Origin: Candidatus Gastranaerophilales bacterium
GTDB lineage: Bacteria; Cyanobacteriota; Vampirovibrionia; Gastranaerophilales; Gastranaerophilaceae
Reading direction: 5' to 3'
Length of the DNA stretch: 64,000 bases
Assembly: GCA_944325865.1 (NCBI GenBank)
Contig: CALVBS010000001.1
Coordinates: forward strand, 1 to 64,000
A program made the position numbers and the translations under genes. Positions 8,471 to 16,925 of this stretch are shown piece by piece (position 1 is the stretch's first letter; every line of letters starts with the position of its first letter). Below the pieces are notes generated by a model, which saw nothing but the letters and a program-made list of their open reading frames with translations, ran no database searches and was not told where the DNA came from.

Positions 8471-8475
8471 TTTTA

Positions 8476-8508
8476 AAAGACCGTCCTAAATGTGACGGTC
8501 TTTTTTAT
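8476..8508 (+). terminator. intrinsic terminator after tRNA-Pro
   Basis: Stem AAGACCGTC / GACGGTCTT with an 8-base loop, followed by a run of T. It ends the tRNA-Pro transcript just before yidC. Confidence 0.9.
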
Positions 8509-8553
8509 TAAGAGTATAATATTGTTATTATTAAATTATGAGGATTAGGGAAA

Positions 8554-9657
8554 TTGGATTTTGTAGGATTAACTATTGAATTATTAAAGGTTTTAGCTTC
8601 TTTTGTAGGAAGTTACGGACTTGCAATTGTTGTTTTGACTCTTATCGTAAGAGCTGCTCTGTGGCCGCTTAATACATCCCAGCAGCGTTCAATGAGAATG
8701 ATGCAGTCTTTGCAGCCAAAGTTAAAGGCAATTCAGGAACGATATAAGTCAAATCCGCAGGTTATGCAGCAAAAAATGATGGAATTTTACAAAGAGCATA
8801 ACTTTAATCCAATGGGCGGCTGTCTGCCTTTGTTGATTCAGATGCCTATTTTTATTTTGTTATATTCTGCTTTGATGAATCCTGCTTTTATTCAAGTTGC
8901 AGGTAATTCAAAGTTCCTTTTTATAAACAGACTTGATACAACTTTACGTGCCAGTGCAGGTATCTCTAATGACGGTATTATGGGTACTTCCAAATATGAT
9001 ACTTTTATCCCCGGTAAAGTTGCTAAAGTATATCTGCCAGATAAAGTTCTTGATAATGTTAAAATTACCGATGCTAAAAAAGCATTGCAAATACAGGGAA
9101 GTGAAATAAATCCTGGTGAAAATATTGATTTCAAAATAAGCCTTGATCACCTTGATTTAAAATTCTCACAGCTTGATAAAGTTGAAAAAGCCGAAGTTAC
9201 AATTACCGATGTTAATACAAAAGAAATGGAAAATGTAACATTTGAACGTGCAGGTGATTTGCTTGTTGCTTCAGTTCCTACCGTTGAAATCAAAAAAGAG
9301 TTTCACTGGGATATTCTTGCTCTGATTGTGCTTTTCGGCCTGACAATGTGGCTTTCTCAAAAACTCATCATGTCAACATCAAACAAAAATAAAGATGATA
9401 TGGATCCGACTCAGGCTGCTATTCAAAAATCAATGGGTACTTTTATGCCAATTATGATTATCGGTACTTTTGTAATTGTTCCGATTCCGGCAGGTGTATT
9501 TATCTATTTGATTGTAAGCAACATCGTTCAGGTATTGCAGACTGTAATCATCAACAAGCAGATGGATGCGGAAGATGCAGCAAAGAAAGTTAAGGCGTCT
9601 GACGGCTCTAAGGTGATTGAAGCTGAAATTGTCGATGATAACAAGAAAGGAAAATAA
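8554..9657 (+). CDS. yidC: membrane protein insertase YidC/Oxa1
   Basis: Inserts and folds inner-membrane proteins, alone or with SecYEG. It starts at TTG 8554 after TTAGGGAAA. The N-terminal part shows the insertase core: a first helix (about 15-35), R33 in LIVRAALWPLN (the conserved groove arginine), the cytoplasmic hairpin SLQPKLKAIQERYKSNPQVMQQ and the NPMGGCLPLLIQMPIF helix. Between that helix and the later helices (about 255 onward) sits an insertion of roughly 120 residues, apparently a periplasmic beta-rich domain. Length 367 lies between Gram-positive (~260) and enterobacterial (~550) forms. It forms an operon with the small gene at 9661. Confidence 0.92.
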   Translation: MDFVGLTIELLKVLASFVGSYGLAIVVLTLIVRAALWPLNTSQQRSMRMMQSLQPKLKAIQERYKSNPQVMQQKMMEFYKEHNFNPMGGCLPLLIQMPIFILLYSALMNPAFIQVAGNSKFLFINRLDTTLRASAGISNDGIMGTSKYDTFIPGKVAKVYLPDKVLDNVKITDAKKALQIQGSEINPGENIDFKISLDHLDLKFSQLDKVEKAEVTITDVNTKEMENVTFERAGDLLVASVPTVEIKKEFHWDILALIVLFGLTMWLSQKLIMSTSNKNKDDMDPTQAAIQKSMGTFMPIMIIGTFVIVPIPAGVFIYLIVSNIVQVLQTVIINKQMDAEDAAKKVKASDGSKVIEAEIVDDNKKGK

Positions 9658-9660
9658 AGC

Positions 9661-9978
9661 TTGAAAGTTGTTAACCGTTTAGTTGAAAAATATCGGGGAA
9701 TGCGTTTTGAACCGCGTGCATCTGAATTTACAAAATATATTTACGTAAAACAACGCGGAAAAGTCAGCGACTTGCGTTCAAAATTTGCGAATGAAGAAAT
9801 CCAGAATGCTCTTTATTCACGAACTATTAAAATTCCGCTAAACGATTTTTCAAGGGATAACTGGCAGCTTACAAAAGAAGGTGCGGAAGATATAAAATTA
9901 TTTTATAAAAAACCTAATCTTGCAAGTCGAATTTCAAGTTTCTTCTTCTGGATGTGCGGGTTTGACGGAAAGTTGTAA
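9661..9978 (+). CDS. small basic hypothetical protein between yidC and queA
   Basis: 105 residues from a TTG start 3 bases after the yidC stop, with GGA in the end of yidC as a weak ribosome-binding site. It is basic, has no signal peptide and no motif I know. The last 15 residues are hydrophobic and aromatic (ISSFFFWMCGF). Tight spacing with yidC and then queA (2 bases) suggests one operon. Some yidC operons carry small RNA-binding or rnpA-like genes, but this one does not resemble them. Confidence 0.6.
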   Translation: MKVVNRLVEKYRGMRFEPRASEFTKYIYVKQRGKVSDLRSKFANEEIQNALYSRTIKIPLNDFSRDNWQLTKEGAEDIKLFYKKPNLASRISSFFFWMCGFDGKL

Positions 9979-9979
9979 A

Positions 9980-11044
9980 ATGTTGCTATTATCTGATTTT
10001 GATTATGATTTGCCGGAAGATTTGATTGCACAATTTCCGGCTGATAAAAGGGAAAATTCAAGAATGCTTGTTTTAAATAGAAACGAGCATTCTATTTCTC
10101 ATAAACATTTTTATGACATTGTAGATTTGATTGAGCCGGATTCTCTTCTGGTGCTGAATAATACAAAGGTGCTGCCGGCACGTCTTTACGGAACAAAAGA
10201 AACCGGTGCCAAAATTGAAATTTTTCTCTTGAAACCGGTTGAAGATTCTACTGAACACGAATCAGTATGGCAGGTTTTAATTAAACCTTCAAAAAGAGTG
10301 AAATCCGGAACTATAGTAAAAGTTAGCGATGAATTGTCCGTTGAAGTTATTAAACGTCTTGAAGATGACGGAGAATGGCTGGTAAAACTTCTTTATTCAG
10401 GCGAAAATCTGCTGGATGTTTTGCACAGAAACGGGAATATTCCGCTCCCTCCTTATATTGAACGGAAAATGCAGACAGAAGATATTAAAAAACTGGATTT
10501 TGAACGCTACCAGACAGTTTATGCCAAAGATGAAGGTTCCGTTGCTGCACCTACTGCAGGTTTGCATTTTACAAAAGAAATTCTTGATAAATTAAAGGCA
10601 AAAGGTGTCGGGATTGCTTATGTTACTCTTAACGTCGGACTCGGCACATTCAGACCGGTTAAGTGTGAGAATGTGCTTGAACATAAAATGCATTCAGAAA
10701 CTTTTGAAATTACTCAGGATGCCGCAGATTTAATTAATAGAGCAAAATCTGAAGGTAAAAAGATTATTGCGGTTGGCACAACAACAGTTCGGACTCTGGA
10801 GACTGCTTATCAAAAATATGGTGAAATTAAAGCCTGTCATGACCATTCAGAGCTTTTTATTTATCCTCCTTATGAATTTAAAGTTATAGATAATTTGATA
10901 ACTAACTTTCACCTGCCGAAATCGACATTGTTAATGCTTGTCAGTGCACTGGCGGGGAAAGATTTCATATTTGAAGCTTACAAAGAGGCAATCGCACAGA
11001 GATACAGATTTTTCAGTTACGGCGATTGCATGTATATTTGTTAA
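9980..11044 (+). CDS. queA: S-adenosylmethionine:tRNA ribosyltransferase-isomerase
   Basis: Transfers and isomerises the ribose of S-adenosylmethionine onto preQ1-tRNA to give epoxyqueuosine. I chose ATG 9980 (MLLLSDFDYDLPEDLIAQFPA), the usual QueA start; earlier in-frame codons lie inside the preceding gene. Family hallmarks: LNNTKVLPARL, DEGSVAAPTAGLHFT (about residues 197-212), VTLNVGLGTFRPV and ITNFHLPKSTLLMLVSA near the C-terminus. Length 354 is typical. It converges on the small HTH gene with a 4-base overlap. Confidence 0.95.
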   Translation: MLLLSDFDYDLPEDLIAQFPADKRENSRMLVLNRNEHSISHKHFYDIVDLIEPDSLLVLNNTKVLPARLYGTKETGAKIEIFLLKPVEDSTEHESVWQVLIKPSKRVKSGTIVKVSDELSVEVIKRLEDDGEWLVKLLYSGENLLDVLHRNGNIPLPPYIERKMQTEDIKKLDFERYQTVYAKDEGSVAAPTAGLHFTKEILDKLKAKGVGIAYVTLNVGLGTFRPVKCENVLEHKMHSETFEITQDAADLINRAKSEGKKIIAVGTTTVRTLETAYQKYGEIKACHDHSELFIYPPYEFKVIDNLITNFHLPKSTLLMLVSALAGKDFIFEAYKEAIAQRYRFFSYGDCMYIC

Positions 11045-11250
11045 TCTTTATCAGGAATATATTCAAGTAAATCGGAAATTTTACAGTTAAAGTATTTGCA
11101 CAATTTGTTTAGTGTGTGAATGCTTATATTTATATTTTTATTATTTCTGATTGTAGAAAGTGTAGATTTGCCGATACCTGTTTTCTGAAAGATATCTTCG
11201 GCTGTAGTTCTGTGCTGCCATATGAGGTCGTCTAGTTTAAATATTATCAT
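11041..11250 (-). CDS. small XRE-family HTH regulator, divergent to prepilin-like gene
   Basis: 69 residues forming one Cro/C1-type helix-turn-helix (TAEDIFQKTGIGKSTLSTIRNNKN, recognition helix near 25-40), then NKLCKYFNCKISDLLEYIP, the usual end of such domains. It is divergent to the prepilin-like gene at 11355 across 104 bases that hold a promoter and a near-perfect palindrome. The arrangement is the same as at 7051/7383 and 31002/30864. Confidence 0.85.
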   Translation of the reverse strand: MIIFKLDDLIWQHRTTAEDIFQKTGIGKSTLSTIRNNKNINISIHTLNKLCKYFNCKISDLLEYIPDKD

Positions 11251-11280
11251 CCTAATATTATAAACTTAGATATTACATGA

Positions 11281-11329
11281 TTGACATATATTATTACTTA
11301 TCATATTATAATTATGATTAATGATAATT
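11281..11329 (+). promoter_or_regulatory. promoter and palindromic operator before prepilin-like gene
   Basis: TTGACA (11281-11286) with TATTAT 17 bases on (11304-11309); TATAAT overlaps at 11307-11312 but with 20 bases spacing. 11310-11329 is a 20-base palindrome with outer arms AATTAT/ATAATT and a central ATTAAT, broken only at two symmetric positions. ATGAT and ATCAT elements recur in the operator at 7330-7358. Confidence 0.55.
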
Positions 11330-11354
11330 TTGTGTAATAAATCTTAGGAGGAGT

Positions 11355-12113
11355 ATGAAAAAGAACGCTTTTACGCTCGCGGAAGTTTTGATAACTCTCG
11401 GGATAATCGGAGTTGTTGCAGCAATGACATTGCCTGCGTTGATGGCTGATTACAAGGCAAAAGAATTGGAGGTTCGGTTCAAAAAAGCACAGTCTGTTAT
11501 ATGGAATATACATCAGCGAATGATTGCTGATTATGGTAGTGTTTACGGTACTTTTATACAGAAAGATGTTATTATGACCGATAATGAGAGCGAAAAGGCA
11601 CTCAGGTATAAATATATAGAAGCATTTATGAAATATGTTAACGGCGGGAAAATTTGCACATGGGGGAATGCAATTTTGTCCTGTATGAATAAAAGTAATC
11701 CTGTTGATTACAAAACTTATGACGGAAAAAATACGGCACATTTGACAGCAGATGCTGTTACTGACAGGGTGGTTGTTGCTCCTGACGGTATTACAATTTT
11801 CTTTGGCAACACAGAATACAGAAATAACAGAATTTATGTTGATACAAACGGAGCTCTGAAAGGACCTAACAGATTAGGATTTGATTTATTTGCATTTGAT
11901 GTTGATTCAAATGATAAAATTATTCCGCCAAAGACTTTCGGTGCTGCTGGAGATAACCTTGTCACGGATGATGGAGAGTCCGGTACTACAAATGATTGTT
12001 CTATTAAGAAGAAGGGAAACAAGTATAACGGTTTCGGGTGTACTATTTTTGCAATGAATGACCAAAATCCGGATAATACGTCTGTATCATATTGGAAAAA
12101 TCTGCCAAAATAA
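11355..12113 (+). CDS. prepilin-like (type IV pilin/pseudopilin N-terminus) protein, intact
   Basis: 252 residues from ATG 11355 with GGAGG upstream. The N-terminus KKNA|FTLAEVLITLGIIGVVAAMT is a prepilin leader with cleavage before Phe, Glu at +5 and one membrane helix that packs into a pilus or pseudopilus. The globular part contains VDTNGxxxGPNxxGxDxFxF (about 155-185) and ends YWKNLPK. These blocks recur in the broken copies at 7383 and 18722, so it belongs to the same subfamily. Two cysteines near the C-terminus may form a disulfide. Major versus minor pilin, or a free surface protein, cannot be told. No pilus assembly genes are in the window. Confidence 0.85.
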   Translation: MKKNAFTLAEVLITLGIIGVVAAMTLPALMADYKAKELEVRFKKAQSVIWNIHQRMIADYGSVYGTFIQKDVIMTDNESEKALRYKYIEAFMKYVNGGKICTWGNAILSCMNKSNPVDYKTYDGKNTAHLTADAVTDRVVVAPDGITIFFGNTEYRNNRIYVDTNGALKGPNRLGFDLFAFDVDSNDKIIPPKTFGAAGDNLVTDDGESGTTNDCSIKKKGNKYNGFGCTIFAMNDQNPDNTSVSYWKNLPK

Positions 12114-12146
12114 AACCAATTATGTTCATGATACAATATAATCAAG

Positions 12147-13673
12147 ATGAATTTAGATAGTGCGATAGATAGTTTTTTATCACCGATAGCCGATAAAATT
12201 TCAGGGATAATCTTTAGCCACGTGACTATTCACGGTGTTAAGATTGAATTTCTGATTGCCCTTTTAATGTTTGCGGCTGTATATTTTACTATACGTACAA
12301 GATTTATCGGAGTATGGGGCTTTAAACATGCACTAAAGCTTATTACAAAAAATTATGAGCATAAAGATATTATTGTTAAAAAGAAGAAAGGTGAAGTTTC
12401 TTCTTTTCAGGCGTTGACTGCAACAATTTCTGCATCTGCCGGAATCGGCAATGTCGCAGGTTCTGCAGCTGCAGTTTCCGTCGGCGGACCGGGAGTTATT
12501 TTCTGGATGATTATTGCAGGATTTTTTTCTATGGCATTAAAATTTGCCGAAGTTCTGCTGGGTTTGAAATTTCGTAAAGTTAATCCTGACGGAACTGTTG
12601 CCGGCGGCCCTATGTATTATATTCAGACCGGCTTGAAAAATCATAAAATTCTCGGAAAATTTGCCCCTCATCTGGCAAAAATTTATGCAGTGTGCTGTAT
12701 CTTTGCAATGATTGGCGGGTGGAATTTATTCCAGATTAATGCAATGACAACACAGATTACGGAAGTCACGGGCGGAGAACACAGTTTCTTTGCAAATCAA
12801 AGCTGGCTTTTGGGTTTGATTGTGGCTGTAATTACATATTTTACAATTATCGGCGGGATTAAAGCTATCGGGAAATTTACCTCAAAGGTTACGCCTGCCA
12901 TGTGTACTTTATATGTTGCATCCGCTTTTGTTGTGTGTCTTATGAATATACATCATCTTCCGCACACAATTCATGTGATTATAACGGAAGCTTTCAAACC
13001 GAGGGCAATGGAAGGCGGAATGTTTGCATGCATGCTATGGGGGTTCAGACGTGCAATGTTTGCAAATGAGTCGGGACTCGGAACCGCACCTATTGCTTTT
13101 TCTGCTGTCAGAACCAGTAAGCCTGTTGCTCAGGCGTTTATTGCCATGCTTCAGCCTTTTGTTGATACTGTAATTGTAGGTTCGGCGACAGCTTTTGTAA
13201 TTGTTGTAAGCGGAGTGTATTTACAAAACACGGGACTTGCCGGAATCGAATTAACTTCTAAAGCCTTTGGAACGGTATGTCCGTTTTTCCCTATATTATT
13301 GACATTTATGGCAAGCTGTTTTGTCCTTTCGACCATGCTTTGCGGATCTTATTACGGAATTAAAGGCTGGACTTTCCTGTTTGGTGATACAAAATTGACA
13401 ACAAGGACTTTTCAGGTTATATATTGTATATTCATAGTGATTGGTTCAGCCATGAACTTTAAAAGTATTATAAATCTTTCTGATGCATTTACTTTGTTTT
13501 TGGCCGTTCCGAATTTGATAGCAGTTTTCATACTTTCGGATGTTGTTTTAAAAGAATTGAAACGCTATTGTAAAAAATATAATGTTGGGCTTTTTAAAAA
13601 TAAAAAGATAGAAGAGAAAGAGGAGACAGAAAATGAAGAAAAGTTGCCTGGAGATAGTAAGACAAAAGTGTGA
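12147..13673 (+). CDS. sodium:alanine/glycine symporter (AGCS family)
   Basis: Sodium-coupled uptake of alanine or glycine through the inner membrane. 508 residues with about eleven helices. The family signature runs through VSSFQALTATISASAGIGNVAG (about 86-107) and GGPMYYIQTGL (about 152-162), and the GMFACMLWGFRRAMFANESGLGTAPIA stretch is diagnostic. The C-terminal 25 residues are charged and rich in Lys/Glu. ATG lies only about 5 bases after a TATAAT and has no ribosome-binding site, so the message may be nearly leaderless. The next gene overlaps its end by 41 bases. Confidence 0.92.
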   Translation: MNLDSAIDSFLSPIADKISGIIFSHVTIHGVKIEFLIALLMFAAVYFTIRTRFIGVWGFKHALKLITKNYEHKDIIVKKKKGEVSSFQALTATISASAGIGNVAGSAAAVSVGGPGVIFWMIIAGFFSMALKFAEVLLGLKFRKVNPDGTVAGGPMYYIQTGLKNHKILGKFAPHLAKIYAVCCIFAMIGGWNLFQINAMTTQITEVTGGEHSFFANQSWLLGLIVAVITYFTIIGGIKAIGKFTSKVTPAMCTLYVASAFVVCLMNIHHLPHTIHVIITEAFKPRAMEGGMFACMLWGFRRAMFANESGLGTAPIAFSAVRTSKPVAQAFIAMLQPFVDTVIVGSATAFVIVVSGVYLQNTGLAGIELTSKAFGTVCPFFPILLTFMASCFVLSTMLCGSYYGIKGWTFLFGDTKLTTRTFQVIYCIFIVIGSAMNFKSIINLSDAFTLFLAVPNLIAVFILSDVVLKELKRYCKKYNVGLFKNKKIEEKEETENEEKLPGDSKTKV

Positions 13674-14268
13674 AAGCTGCATGGGTTGTGCATTGGCAAA
13701 ATCACGTAATAATGTAGTTTTTGCGGACGGTAATCCTTCAACTGCCAGAATTGTTTTAATCGGTGAAGCTCCTGGCGAAATGGAAGATGAATGCGGAAGA
13801 CCGTTTGTAGGAAGAGCCGGTCAGTTATTGGACGAATTTCTTGCAGAGGCCGGAATTTCAAGAGAGAATGATGTTTATATGATTAATACTGTTAAGTGCA
13901 GACCGCCGGAAAACAGAGTTCCTACAGATGAAGAAAAATCAGCATGCCACAAATTTCTTGTTGCACAGATTGATATTATTAAACCGGATGCTATTGTTCT
14001 TTGCGGTGCTACTGCTCTCAAATCATTTGTAGAACTTGATAAAAAGCAAACGATTTCAAAAGTTCGCGGTAAGTGGATGACAGTTACTGTTGATGGTGTT
14101 GAGTATCCTGCAATGACTATTTTCCATCCGTCTTATCTTTTGAGAAATCATTCTATGGAAGAGGGTTCTCCAAGAAGACTTATGCAGCAGGATTTGGCAG
14201 AAATTAAAAATAGATTTTTGAGTGACAAAATTTTTGTAACCGCTCAAAAAGAGCTGGCTCTTGTATAA
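13633..14268 (+). CDS. family 4 uracil-DNA glycosylase (Fe-S type)
   Basis: Removes uracil from DNA arising by cytosine deamination. 211 residues. GEAPGEMEDECGRPFVGRAGQLLD (about 42-65) is the family 4 active-site block. FHPSYLLRN is the second block. Four cysteines in the expected places (two near the N-terminus in CESCMGC and two later, including the VKCRPP cysteine) would bind a 4Fe-4S cluster. The start has AGAGGAG upstream although it lies inside the end of the symporter gene, pointing to coupled translation. Confidence 0.92.
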   Translation: MKKSCLEIVRQKCESCMGCALAKSRNNVVFADGNPSTARIVLIGEAPGEMEDECGRPFVGRAGQLLDEFLAEAGISRENDVYMINTVKCRPPENRVPTDEEKSACHKFLVAQIDIIKPDAIVLCGATALKSFVELDKKQTISKVRGKWMTVTVDGVEYPAMTIFHPSYLLRNHSMEEGSPRRLMQQDLAEIKNRFLSDKIFVTAQKELALV

Positions 14269-14314
14269 TTTTTTCATGCTATACAGCCTGAATTTGTAAT
14301 TATTTAAGTATAAA

Positions 14315-14345
14315 AATCTCCGTTATTATTTAGCGGAGATTTTTT
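14315..14345 (+). terminator. intrinsic terminator after uracil-DNA glycosylase
   Basis: AAATCTCCG / CGGAGATTT stem with an AT-rich loop and a following T run. Confidence 0.9.
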
Positions 14346-14346
14346 A

Positions 14347-14375
14347 TTGCATATTGATATAAAATAAGTTATAAT
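14347..14375 (+). promoter_or_regulatory. sigma-70 promoter of poly-G prepilin-like gene
   Basis: TTGCAT (14347-14352) and TATAAT (14370-14375) are separated by 17 bases, shortly after the terminator of the preceding gene and 40 bases before the start codon. AAAGGAG at 14403-14409 is the ribosome-binding site. Confidence 0.65.
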
Positions 14376-14414
14376 TTAAATTGTAGATATAATTTACATT
14401 TAAAGGAGATAAAT

Positions 14415-15193
14415 ATGCTAAAATTCAATCGTAGTGCTAATTTGCGGGGGGGGGGCATCCGAATTTAAGCTCTCCTGTTAAGTTTTTTAATGCATTTACC
14501 TTGGCGGAAGTATTAATTACTCTTGGAGTAATTGGTATTGTTGCAGCATTAACAATACCAAATGTTACTTCTCTTTATAGAAAAAACATTGCAGAGACCC
14601 GGCTTGCAAAATTCTATTCCGTAATGAATCAGGCGATACAGCGTTCTGAAGTTGATAACGGGCCAAAAGAATACTGGGCTTCTATGGCATCAGGCCATGG
14701 TGACGAGAGCGATGAAGCGGTTGCCAGTGGAACGAAAATTATGCCTGAAGATTGGTATAACAAATATTTAAAGCCTTACATTCAATCAACAAATGTTAAA
14801 ATTAACGATAAAACAAATAAGGTAATGGTGTATTTTTCTGATGGAGGCTTATGTTTGATTGGAGGTGCAAGTTTTCAGTTTTGGCCGCAGGGGAGTGATT
14901 TTGAAAATTATGGAGAAGATGATTCTGGAAACGCTACTAATAACTATGAGCTTTCCGGTATAAAGTATTTTACTTTTTTCTTTGCTCCTGCGGATAATTC
15001 CGATGCTAATAAATATCATTTTAAGAAGGGTGTTGAACCTTATAAACGTAACTGGGACGGAACTATAGAAAAGCTAAAGAATGATAGTGCAATAGGATGC
15101 AGCAAAACTGTTTCAAATGAAAGAGCTTATTGTACGCCGTTAATTCAGATCAACGGCTGGAAAGTTCCTGATGATTATCCTGTAAAGTTCTAG
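14415..15193 (+). CDS. prepilin-like gene, out of frame at a poly-G tract (possible phase variation)
   Basis: The only ATG with a good ribosome-binding site (AAAGGAG, 6-7 bases) is 14415, but its frame stops after 17 codons. Ten G residues (14446-14455) follow codon 10. With 11 (or 8) G the frame joins the long frame without a stop: 260 codons, giving a basic leader, then NA|FTLAEVLITLGVIGIVAALT, a prepilin signal with Glu at +5. As given, the prepilin frame opens only at TTG 14501, which lies inside the signal and would delete it. The globular part ends with C-T-P-LIQINGWKVPDDYPVKF, nearly the same as the end of the gene at 30160, so both form a second subfamily. Either the locus is phase-off here or the assembly lost one G. 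Confidence 0.8.
14446..14455 (+). repeat. homopolymer tract of ten G
   Basis: A run of ten G in an AT-rich genome, located between the ribosome-binding site/start codon and the prepilin signal of the gene at 14415. It is the longest G run I see in the window. Such tracts change length by polymerase slippage and act as on/off switches for surface genes in other bacteria. Confidence 0.9.
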
Positions 15194-15209
15194 AGTATGT
15201 GATAAAAAT

Positions 15210-15249
15210 GGCAGTGGAATGTTAATTTATTGTCCCACTGCCTTTTTAT
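15210..15249 (+). terminator. intrinsic terminator after prepilin-like gene
   Basis: GGCAGTGG / CCACTGCC stem with a loop of about 16 bases and a following TTTTTATT. It lies at the end of the convergent gene on the minus strand and may also act on it weakly. Confidence 0.85.
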
Positions 15250-16598
15250 TATGATTTAGCTGCTTTATTAATACTAGCGTTCATATTAGCATTGACAATT
15301 CCGGGTTCAAGTTCTGAGCCGGTAACAAGTCTTCTGAATGCATACTGAGCTTTTGGCAGACAGTATGCAAGAAGAAAGCTGCTTATTCCTACATTTGCAA
15401 GAATATTAAATGTTTTTACACCCTTTGCCCGTTTTGCAAATTTTGATATCTGTTTTGCGAATTCATCTGCTTGTAAATTTTTGGCTGATTCAATAGCCAT
15501 ATCCCGGAAGATTTCTATTTCATTTTTAAATTCTCGTAATTTTTTTATATTAACATAAGCTCTCGGGTCACGTACTCCGTTTTCAAGCATTTTTACTTTT
15601 TCAAACTTGTTGGCATATTTAACAAACAAACTTTCAGGATTATTATCTACAAAATCAAGCAAGTCTTTTGCTTCATTTGATTTTGGCAGTTTTATTGTAT
15701 TATTTGTAATTGCTTCAATAAATTTTTTATCGGCAAGCATTAATGGATCAAGGTTTGTGTTAAGTTTGAATACGTTTTTGCATGTTTTATTCAGAATTTT
15801 TTCAATTTGTGTAGGTGCAACATAATTTAAATACATCATTCCCGCCATTTTGAATGCGATATCTTTTGCTTCGTTCCTGTTTCCGTCAGCACCTTTTCGT
15901 GCAGTCACAACTCTGCCGAGTGCGTAGCCTCCGTCAATTACTTCCATTTTCTGTAATGTTGAAAAGTTAGCAAGTGTACCTGCAATGTTTCCTGTGAATG
16001 CAGGTTGTTTGTTTGCTTTTATTTTTTGGAATAAATCTCCTGTAAATGCTTGCGTTTTTTGCTCCTGCAATTCTTTTTTACTTTTTATTTCAGCAATTTT
16101 CTTTGCGGATGAGGCGAATATCATTTTGGGAAGTATAAAACCTATAAATGCAATAGGTATTAATGTTGCTGCTGCAAATCGCCATGCAAGCATATTTTTA
16201 TATGCATTTTGTACCTCTTTTGTTCCAAGTTTTTTCAAGTCATCTATAATTTCTTTAGAAACTTTGCCTTCAAATTTTTTGATGTTATAGTTTAATCCCT
16301 GAAGATTTTCTTCTTCTTTTAATAGTTTAATATTTACATTAGGATTGAAACCTTTTGCTTTAATTATTTTATTGGCAATTCTTTCAACAAGAGGTATTCC
16401 GCCGAGCCACACTGCAGAGCCTGCATATTCATCCAAAAATCGTTCACGGGTTGCAAGTTTTTGGACTTCTTCATCGTTTTCATTTTCTTTGTATGTCAAA
16501 TATACCTTTGACGGAATTTCGATTCCGCAGTCTCTGACCAGTAAGGGGTATATGCTGCTGTTATTACCGATAGCTGATATTATACTTGTTACGTTCAT
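15249..16598 (-). CDS. unnamed membrane protein with two AFTG motifs
   Basis: 450 residues from ATG 16598, which has GGAG upstream; an ATG seven codons earlier has no ribosome-binding site. Numbering from that earlier ATG, the protein has a helical soluble N-terminal part (to about 140), a membrane helix around 145-168 (WRFAAATLIPIAFIGFILP), a Lys-rich segment with QAFTGD and PAFTGN (about 190-215), a long helical region and a second hydrophobic stretch around 405-425. No family I recognise. The AFTG motifs link it to other unnamed proteins here (VSFQG, ISFNG, PAFGN). Upstream is an RNA element that may control it. Confidence 0.6.
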   Translation of the reverse strand: MNVTSIISAIGNNSSIYPLLVRDCGIEIPSKVYLTYKENENDEEVQKLATRERFLDEYAGSAVWLGGIPLVERIANKIIKAKGFNPNVNIKLLKEEENLQGLNYNIKKFEGKVSKEIIDDLKKLGTKEVQNAYKNMLAWRFAAATLIPIAFIGFILPKMIFASSAKKIAEIKSKKELQEQKTQAFTGDLFQKIKANKQPAFTGNIAGTLANFSTLQKMEVIDGGYALGRVVTARKGADGNRNEAKDIAFKMAGMMYLNYVAPTQIEKILNKTCKNVFKLNTNLDPLMLADKKFIEAITNNTIKLPKSNEAKDLLDFVDNNPESLFVKYANKFEKVKMLENGVRDPRAYVNIKKLREFKNEIEIFRDMAIESAKNLQADEFAKQISKFAKRAKGVKTFNILANVGISSFLLAYCLPKAQYAFRRLVTGSELEPGIVNANMNASINKAAKS

Positions 16599-16654
16599 TT
16601 TATATTTTCTCCAATTCAAAATTAAATACTGACCTTATTACGCGATGGGGAAAT

Positions 16655-16756
16655 CCTGAAAAGGCCGTTATTTAAAAGAATTGAAAAAAGTTAAAAATTG
16701 CGTAGCATCAATCCTACAGCCTTTTCAGGTTGCTATGATGCTGATGATGCAATTTT
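16655..16756. other. two interleaved inverted repeats (pseudoknot or attenuator)
   Basis: CCTGAAAAGGC (16655-16665) is the exact inverted repeat of GCCTTTTCAGG (16719-16729). AAAATTGC (16694-16701), extended by GTAGCATCA, is the inverted repeat of GCAATTTT (16749-16756) with TGATG before it. The two pairs interleave, so they form a pseudoknot or exclude each other. On the minus strand the second hairpin is followed by TTTTTAACTTTTTT and looks like a terminator in the leader of the gene at 15249-16598. The rest of the gap to typA (16757-16925) is AT-rich and shows nothing else clear. Confidence 0.5.
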
Positions 16757-16925
16757 GAAGTAAATTCTTTATTCATAAATTTTTTCCTGATATTATATTA
16801 GCAGGAATAAAATAAAATGCAAGTGCATAAACTATTGCAAATAAAATATTAGCAATATAAAATAAAAGTGTAAAAATCACACTTGCAATTAGATGTAAGT
16901 ACAAGTAAAAGTAATGGCGGGATAT

